A DNA stretch of 64,000 nt from positions 5,718,501 to 5,782,500 of the forward strand of contig JBAIAC010000035.1 of assembly GCA_037349315.1 (NCBI GenBank). Direction: 5' to 3'. This DNA comes from Chelydra serpentina. Lineage: Eukaryota > Chordata > Testudines > Chelydridae. The first letter of the stretch is position 1, and every line of letters starts with the position of its first letter. Below are positions 50,601 to 59,600 of this stretch, piece after piece. A model generated the notes under the pieces. The model was not told the origin of the DNA, did not search any database, and saw only the letters and a program-made list of their open reading frames with translations. A program made the position numbers and the translations under genes.

Positions 50601-53600
50601 CTCCTCCTCAAGGAAATCCTGTTGTCTTTGCACTTTCTTCCTTCAAAGCACTACTCTCTCTGACTGTTCGTTCCTTCCTTGTTAAAGCAGCAGCATCCAA
50701 ATCATTTTACATGTCTGATTAGTGCTATTGAGAAAAAGCCCTGCCCCCCTTACAGGTACATCACTCAATTTGAACATGGATTCCTAATGAGTGATAGCAC
50801 ATCTCATCGCATGTTCTTGTACTTCCCACCCACCATTAACAAAAGAGTCTTAGCAGACCATCTCTATTGACAAAAAGCAATTTTTTTCTCTTTCAGGTCA
50901 ATTCTAAGGTGATTCCTGATTTGCTGAACAATGTGTCACTGAATGTGCGACTTGTCTCATTGGTAGATGGGGGTGACCCGATGTGCTTTTCTTCCTTACT
51001 ATAGAAATTCAGCAGCTTGAGGGCAGATGACATTGAGCAGATGCGCTTTAAGCAAAGATTGAAGGTGATCCAATCCCTGGAGGACACAGCCAAGAGGAGC
51101 GCGGTATGTAACACCCAGATTAAATGAGCTACCAGTTGGCATGTTAATGCAGCACACTTTGCTTTGAGTCCTCTGAAAATCTGCTCTGTAGCAAACCCAG
51201 GATGTGGTGACTAAAGGGATGATTGTTAATGTGGAAAATGTATCTGCTGGCTTGAACAACTTCCATGTAGCTCTCATTGATCTAGTCTAACAAGTTGGGT
51301 TGAAGAGCAGAGGAACCAGTTGAAGTGCTAAGACATGATCCTGGTAGAGTTTTAGGTAAATCATTGCCAGTATGAACCACAAGAGGCCTGGTAGCACTTT
51401 CCACTGGTTAGAGCTGCCTGGATTTGTTACTTTTCATCTTGGTTCTTTGAGGGTTGCAAGATGGCAGATACTGATGTCCTTCCCACCCAGAGTGTGTGCT
51501 ATGCTGTTGGGAACCCACAGAGGACTGGGGCCGAGGAGGAGCATCTGCATCTTACTGCCACTCTACTCTTCTATTTGTGCCAGTTGTGAAACCTGTTCCC
51601 TTTGCCCCTTTCACTGTGGCACCCGCTATAGATGTCTGACAGTAGGTGCATTGGAAAGCCACAAAGTGAAACAAAAGCAAAGAGGTGACATGTTACTTGT
51701 TCTCACTTCCAATTACAGTGCCCTCAGAGCAGGAAACACATTTAACACGTTGAACAGCTTTTTACTGTGTTTACCCTCCTCGTTCAAGGAGGGTACAGCT
51801 GTTCTCTGTGTCAGCAGTTGCTGGCGTCTTCCTGTCCTAGCAACTCAGAGATGTGAGACTGTTTTCCTTCAGTTCAAAATCACTATAACACTCCTTCCTC
51901 CCTAAACCTTAGTCAAGTCTCTTGGCCTTTTTCATGGTATATGAAATATTGTTTCTTATAGTAAGTGAATACATTTTCCAGTGTGTGAATAATAAATAAA
52001 TGTTCATTCTGTTTCTCTCCCCTACTTTAGGTCCGAGCTATATCAGGTGACATTGGTTTTTCTATGGAAGAACTAGAAGAGCTTTATGTGGTGTTCAAGG
52101 TAGGAACCTGGCATGGGGAAGAATGTGTCCTAGTCACTCTGCCTCAGATATACAGATAGATATCCAAGATTGAGTGAATGGGGACATAATAGCATTTTGT
52201 TTCTATCCAGAATCTGATCTGTCAGAAGCAGAAGTGAGGCTCTGGGGTACATGGTGCCAGTGAGACTGGCTCTAGTATGTCTGATTATTTTTTTACAAAG
52301 ATAATGGAAAACTGTTCACAGCATTTAAATGATATTCCTCAGGGAGAGATGCTGGCAATGTTGGAAAGGAATGGTTAGTGGCTAGAGTAGGGGACTGGAA
52401 TTCAGAAGACCTTGGTTTTATTCCTAGCTCTGTCACTGACTTGCTCTGTAATCTTGGGCAAGTCACTTAACCCTTCTGTGCCTCAGTTTGCCCATATGTA
52501 AACATGGGATGATAGTTCCCTATCTCACAAGAGCAATAAGGCTCAATGTTTGTGATGCCTTTGAAATACTCAGTTGCAAGATGTTGTAGACATGGCAAAG
52601 TAACCGTGATTTGAGGACTTCAATAGCTGACATAGGTGAGAGGATTATTCCAGGAGTGGGTGGATGAGATTCTGTGGCCTGCCTTGTGCAGGAGGTCAGA
52701 CTAGATGATCATAATGGTCCCTTCTGACCTTAAAGTCTATGACTTATTCATAAAACTTTCATTCTCGCTCTGTGACAAGTCTTGTGTATGCCTGAGTCTT
52801 CATCCAAATCTGATAGTGCCTTTTGTTCTCCTTGAAATCAGTCTTTTTCTAGTTTGATCAGATCCTCTTCCTTCATTTCTCAGAGTTCAGCCATGATCAC
52901 ACATGACCTTAGGAATAAATAAGGGGAGGAGAAAAATAGATGTATGAGCAAAAGATTCTTCTCTGGCTACGCAGTGTCTTTGTCCGTGAAGCATAATTGA
53001 GTCTCTAAGCATGAAGGTTTGTGTAACTATTAATGGTTTGACCTATTAACCCTTTCCCCTCAAAGGCAAAACACCTGACGAGCTGTTATTGGGGGAGCAG
53101 CCGCACTGCAGCCGCCCATCGAGATCAGAGCTTGCCCTACCTGGAGCAGTATCGCATTGACCTGGAGCAGTTCAGAGAGCTGTTTGCCAGTCTAACCCTC
53201 TGGTCCTGTGGCCTCCACACACCTGTGCTGGCAGGGCGAATGTTCCGGCTTCTAGATGAGAACAGGGACTCTCTCATTAACTTCAAGGAGTTTGTTACAG
53301 GGATGAGTAAGTGTCTTTTCTAGAGATGCTATGAAATGTTTTAGCAAAGTTTTCCACTGTTCCGAGCACAGCCATAGAGAGACAATAGAATTCATCCAGG
53401 AGGGAGGACGATGTCATTACAGAATGAGAAGTGCTTCTTGTTAAACAAGTTAGACTTTGCGCAGGATGCAGCAGCACAGATTTCTTTCTGTACAGAAGCT
53501 GTAGCTGCAGATCTTTTCAGCTTCCTCTTGCTTGTATAGGAACTCGGTTCTGTTTGATGGATCCTGTCAGCTGTCAGTGACTCTTAACACTCAGGGCTAT

Positions 53601-56600
53601 TTATTTCATCCTTTTCCCCCACAGGTGGGATGTACCATGGTGACCTGACTGAGAAGCTTAAACTACTTTACAAATTGCACCTGCCTCCGGGTGAGTGATC
53701 TCTTCTCACTCCTTCTCTCAGACACCCAATGGTAGCTATCACACTGGCTGAGGAGGATCCTTATGTGTTTTGCCAGATATTTCAATAAATCTTTTTTTAT
53801 ATTCCCACCTACTGAGGGGAATGAGTGGATATCCTACCTCAGTAGTTCTCAAACTGATCTATGAAGAATTTGCTGATGATCTGCAGAAAGCTGGTTACAT
53901 AGCCAGCCTCATTTCCAGCTACTAAATTGCATTGAAGGACAGCTAAATATTTAAAAAAACCCAACCATTGATATATATGAATTATCAATGTAAGTAATTG
54001 CTGTAGTTTCCACAGGGATGTTACGTGATAGCAGATGGGAGGGGGGAGGTGCCTCAGTAACCTTTCTTGCTCTCTCTCTCTCGCTCTCCTTTCTCTGCAT
54101 GTACAGCTCTGATCTCAGAAGAGGCTGAGTCTGCTCTGGAGGCCACAAGTTATTTCACAGAGGATATCTCGACAGAAGGTAACATAACACCTGCTCTAAC
54201 CTAAGAGATGAAGGCTGCAAGTGTCGCACAAGTCTGTGCAGTTTGAATGGTGACCCTCCAAAGCAGGGTTGATCAGTAGAAGTGTTTTAGGGCTGCTTCT
54301 CATTGTTGCATGGGGGAGATGAGTCCGTTGATGGGGCTGTTTAATCTCTGCTTTTCTAGAAGAGAATGCAGCATGCTGTGAAACATTCTTACGGAGACTG
54401 CTGAGGAGGAACGTTAATGATGCTGTCTGCTTTTGCCAACCCGTCTTTCCTGTTTCCAAGTTCAGGGAGTCTCACTGTGTCTTTTTTTTTTTTCTTTCTT
54501 TTTTTCCTCCTTTATGTGTGTCTCTGTGTCTGGCCACTCTCTCTGTTTTCCCTTGGATTTACCCTGCCCTCAAACCCTCTCTCTGCTGCTCCAGTATCTC
54601 CTTTTGTCTCAGAGTTGGATTTCTTCTTGCACTGTGAGTCTCAAGGTTAGTCTTTAGGGTGTGTGCACACACTGAGCTCTTTGTTATTATGCTAAAATAA
54701 TCTGCCAGCACTGAAGCTCCATTTAAAATACCATGAAATTACTTTATTGCTGCTTTCCACTGGCACTCCCTCTATACATGCAATGCTATACCTAGCACTT
54801 TGTTTGCCTCATGTGCATTTTAGATGCCTTTCAGTATCTGCGTTTATTCTATCTACGGGGTTACATCTCTGTTGTAATCAAAGGTGACTAATTTTAATTA
54901 GAGGCTTTGGTCTTGAGAAAAAGTTTGACCTATAGTTTCTCCAGTGGAATTTGGCAATGGCTATTCCCAGACATTGAAAAATTTACTTGACACCTACTAG
55001 GCTGAGAACTTAATCTACTAGCCAATGTAAAGATAGCAGTGCCATCACCCGGGCTTCTCCAGAGCCTTGCGGCTTAAAAGAAAGAAGAGTTGTGTACTAT
55101 TTAATGTGTACTATAGCATTGTCAATCAACTTCTATTTAGTACACTTTTTAAAATTTAACTTACTACTATGGCTGATCAAATAGCAGAATAAAAGGATTA
55201 AGTATATTATTTGATAAATGTCACTCATATGTATTGAATAATGTATTAGCCAAGTAAGGTGTGACCCTCTAAAGAGCTGGTGGAATAACAGTGTCAAATA
55301 AATTACTCAAATAACATTGGTGATATTTCAATAATATATTTATCTAATACTGTTCCATCATCTTTATGTATTTAATTTCTCTTGCTTTTGTTGTATCTTC
55401 TTTCCTTTCCGGGGCTCATTCCACTTTTTCTTTCCTATAATAGATCATGGGGCTTAGTTAGCTTCCATGTCTATTTCTTTCCATCCTTTTCTCTCTCTCT
55501 CTTCCTTTCCCCATATTGTGCTCTTTTCTTACCTATCCCTTTGTACCATATTTCTCTTTGTCCACTTATCCCATCAATTCTCCTTCTCCTGATTTCCTTT
55601 CCTGCCCCTGCTCACGCCTATTCATTCACAGGCTGTATACATGCTAACACTTTTCTTCAAACTTCTACCATTGCTAATGTCAAGCTGTCCTGTGGTGGCT
55701 CAAGAACGTGAATAACAACCTCAAGGCAGACTGTTAAGAAGCAGGACACAAACCCTAAATTGGTTGTGAGTTCTGCACTTAGATTTCACTAATCTACAAG
55801 CACTATACAGCCTTAACATGGAGTCACAGACAGTCCCCTTGGGTACTCTGATTGATCTTGCCACCCAGGTATGCTTACCTTTGTGATAGATGGTCCCTTA
55901 CACCAGGTACTACGCAATATTCAGGTTATTCCCAGTCCCAAAGGACCAGTCAGTTACCCCAGGTCAGTTGCACCTTAGATCTCACACCAAAGACAACACT
56001 TGTAGCCAATCCTATAATAAACCATCTAAGGATTTATTAACTAGGAAAAGGAAATGAGTTATTTACAAGGTTAAAGCAGGTAAACACATTAACACAAATG
56101 AGTTCCACTGTTTCAAAAGGAAATTGAAGCTTCTATAATATGCAAGTTCTATATGTCCCTTAGGGCTAACCCAGGCCAAGCATTGGGGATCTTTTGCTTA
56201 TGCTTACTAGTACTTGCCCCCTCAGACCAAGCAGCATAAAAGGTACAGTTTCTCCTTGTTACTGCCTTTTATTGCTTCCACCCTTCTGCTTCAAGTTGCA
56301 AGTTCAGCTGTTGGGAGGAATTCAGTTGCATGTCTCCTTTTCAGCTGGAGATGAGGAGAGCAATCAACAGTTTTTTGTCCTCTGATGTTCCACAGTGATT
56401 TGTCTAGTGTTTATGGGCCTTCTTTTGTTGGACAGGAGATAACACCTCCTGTGTCAAGCTAGTATTTCACACTTGGTAATGCTTCTCTCCTGATTGGTGA
56501 TTTACAGTTACGGAGCATTACCTGTATGTATTACCTTATGACATGGCATATTGATATTATAAGTGAGATTAATGCATGCAAGTATCAGAGGGGTACCCGT

Positions 56601-59600
56601 GTTAGTCTGGATTTGTAGAAGCGACAAAGGGTCCTGTGGCACCTTATAGACTAACAATACCTCTGTTAGTCTATAAGGTGCCACAGGACCCTTTGTCGCA
56701 TTAATGCATGTTCCATAAAGTCTAAACACATTTTTATATAACTAAGGCCTGTTTTAACAATACTAACACAAGGGTGAGCCAGACTGGTTCCAGTTATGTA
56801 TTTGTCAGTGTTCAGTTGAAACCTAGGGACCTTGGCATGAACTGGCACCTAGTCTGCCAGCATCCCAGCTACCACCTGTTGAGCTACACCAGGGGGGGAA
56901 TTAAGAAAACTGCTATTTTAGACAATGCCGTAAGGCTTGGAAATGTTAGGAATCACCTCACAGCCCAAGGACTTGACTTTCCAAATCTGAGTAACAAGTA
57001 ACCTTTGGAACCACAGGGCTTATGAACTTTTTAAAATGTAAATTCACATTCTGCAAACTTGATACTCACCTGGAAAAGCTTCCTACTTATTGTGTGCAAG
57101 TTGATTTTTCAAGCTGTGGCTCTTTCGGTGCTGCTATGTGCTGTAGGGGAATGGTGTAGGAAAGCTAGCCCTAATTGTATTTAAAATACTCATGTCTGAG
57201 TACCATACTGGACAGGTAAGTTGTCTTATATTCATTGAACACTGTGCAGTAAATAGGATATTCACTGAGTCACTTTTTTAATATCAATGTTTGTTTAGAA
57301 GCCGCTACTCAGGAAGACAGAGGAGGGAGAAATGGGGATTCCAAAGAAAAAGGTAACTAACTGTTCCCTAATATGGACAAGTAGTAGCTCCCTGGCATTT
57401 CCCAGTTTTGTCATTCATGTAATGTCAAGTTTTTTTAACTCCTACCCCTTTACCCTAGCATAGGAAACCTCTCAAGGCTTTGCTCATGGAAAGAGGCACA
57501 ATGTAATGTGGGCAAGGGAATTTTTATGCCTTGCTGATTCTGGTATGGTAACAGCCTCCCAGGTGAAAGGGTCTTGATGTGCTAGGGAGGCCTTAACTCA
57601 CCAGCCATGAACTGCAGAACTGCAAAATTTACAGACGAGCAGAGTTTATTTCATAACCTCCAAGCTGATTGCAGAGTGTTAGTTTTGCTCCTCTGCATCA
57701 CATAAGAAAAACAGTCTAAAAGCAAAGTGCCCTTCCCAGTAGGTCTCATCTGCTGAGTCCTGTCAGTGAAACCCTCTAAAACAGTATTCTTGCCAGCATA
57801 GAATCATGGAAATGTAGGGCTAGAAGGGACGTCAAGAGGCCATCTAGTTCAGCCCCCTTGCACTGAGGCAGGACTAAGTAAATCTAGACAATGCCTGACA
57901 TGTGTGTCCAACCTGTTCTTAAAAACTTCCAGTGATTCTACAACCTCCCTTAGAAACCTATTCCAGTGCTTAACTACCCTTATAATTAGAAAGATTTTCC
58001 TAACCTCTAACCTAAATCTCCCTTGCTGCGGATTAAACTGATTACTTTTTGTCCATCCTTCAGTGAATATGGAGAAGAATTGGTCCGCGTTTTTTAGGCC
58101 TTAACATATTTGAAAACGGTTATCAGGGCCCCACTCAGTCTTCTTTTTTCAAACACGCCCAGTTTTTTTTAACCTTTCCTCATAAATCAGGTTTTCTAAA
58201 CTTTATATCATGTTTGTCCTCTCTCCAGTTTCTCCACATCTTTCTCAAAGTGCGGCACCCAGAATTTGACACAGTATTCCAGCTGAGGCTACCAGTGCCA
58301 AGTAGAGCGGGACAGTTATCTTACATATGACTTACATATGACACTCCTGTTAAAACATCCGAGGATGATGTCTGCCTTTTTCACAACTGCATCACATTAT
58401 TTATTCTCATTCAATTTGCTATCCACCATAATCCCCAGATCCTTTTCAGCAGGACAATCCGCTACTCAGTTATTCCCCATTTCGTATTTGTGAGCTTTAT
58501 TTTTCCTTGCTAAGTGTAGTACTTTGCACTTGGCTTTTTAAAATTTTGTCTTTTTGATTTTGGACCAATTCTCCAATTTGTCAAGGTTGTTTTGAATTGT
58601 AATCCTATCCTGTAAAGTGTTTGCAAGTTTGGTGTCATAAGCAAATTTGATAAGCATACTCTCCACTCCATTATCCAAGACATTTATGAAAATATTGGAC
58701 CCACCTGTGGGACTGAACTAGATACATCTCACCAGTTTGACAGGAAACCATTGATAACTATTCTTTGAGTACAGTATTACAATCAGTTGTGCCCCCACCT
58801 TATAGTAATTTCATCTAGACTGTATTTCCCTAGTTTGCTTATGAGAATGTCATGTGGAGTAGTGTCAAAAGCCTTACTAAAATCAAGGTATATCATGTCT
58901 GCTGCTTCTCCCCCATCCACTAGGTCAGTAACCTTGTCAGAGAAGGAAACTAGGTTGGTTTGGCATCTCGATCCATTAAGTCCCTGACTCTAATGATCTG
59001 GCCTTGCCTTGCAGAGGAGAAGGGTACCAGCCCCCAGGATTACAGATACTACCTGCGAATGTGGGCCAAGGAAAAGTATTCCAAGAAAGTAACTATCAAG
59101 GATCTCCCCAAAATGAACCAGGTAGGAAGTGAACTGGGGATGTGTTTCCAGTTGAGCGATTTACAGCAAGGATGCAGTAAGGAAGGATACAGCAGGCTCA
59201 CAGTTCTGCCAATACACTTGAATCCTTACCTGCAGCATTCCTTGCTGTTTCAATATTTACAGTTCTAATAATGTCAGACTCTAGTGGTTCTATTATATGG
59301 ACGTGCATCCGATAGAGGACTAGTTTGAGATTTTACTTGTAAACTAAACTAATTTTGTTTCAAACTTAAGACATATTTCCAGTGGTGAAAATCAGGTGCA
59401 TTTAACCCTCCTTCTCCTATTAGAACTCTAAACAAAGACTCCCCTCTAGTGCAGTGTTTCACAAACATCCCCTCAGTGCCATTCCCCTGATTTACACACT
59501 GCCTAGGGTTTCCACTACGTTTAGAAGATGGAGCACTATGCAAAATATTGGGCTACATATTAGTAAGTGTCCTGCATCATGAAAACATAAGCTGCTACTT

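Larger units (their letters stand above)
49392..51004 (+). other. TBC1D9B: Intron 13 of TBC1D9B
   Basis: The first 430 bp are a fold-back element (49438-49821) with a Harbinger-like MITE nested inside. The remainder has nothing recognised. Confidence 0.6.
51104..54594 (+). other. TBC1D9B: Introns 14-18 of TBC1D9B
   Basis: Intron 15 holds a MIR (52375-52575) and a SINE/LINE tail (52640-52742). Intron 17 has a Charlie-like terminus fragment ('cagtagttctcaaact', about 53841). Otherwise unremarkable. Exons 15-18 lie within. Confidence 0.55.
54646..57298 (+). other. TBC1D9B: Intron 19 of TBC1D9B (2.7 kb)
   Basis: Contains the third copy of the unclassified repeat (55725-56580), directly followed by a PLE terminal fragment with a perfect hairpin (56581-56699). 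Pyrimidine-rich 55.4-55.6 kb has only artefactual open frames. Confidence 0.6.

Noticed and set aside
51372..51905. 177-codon frame in intron 14
   Set aside because: No domain or similarity, Cys/Leu-rich random composition, lies within an intron; most likely chance.
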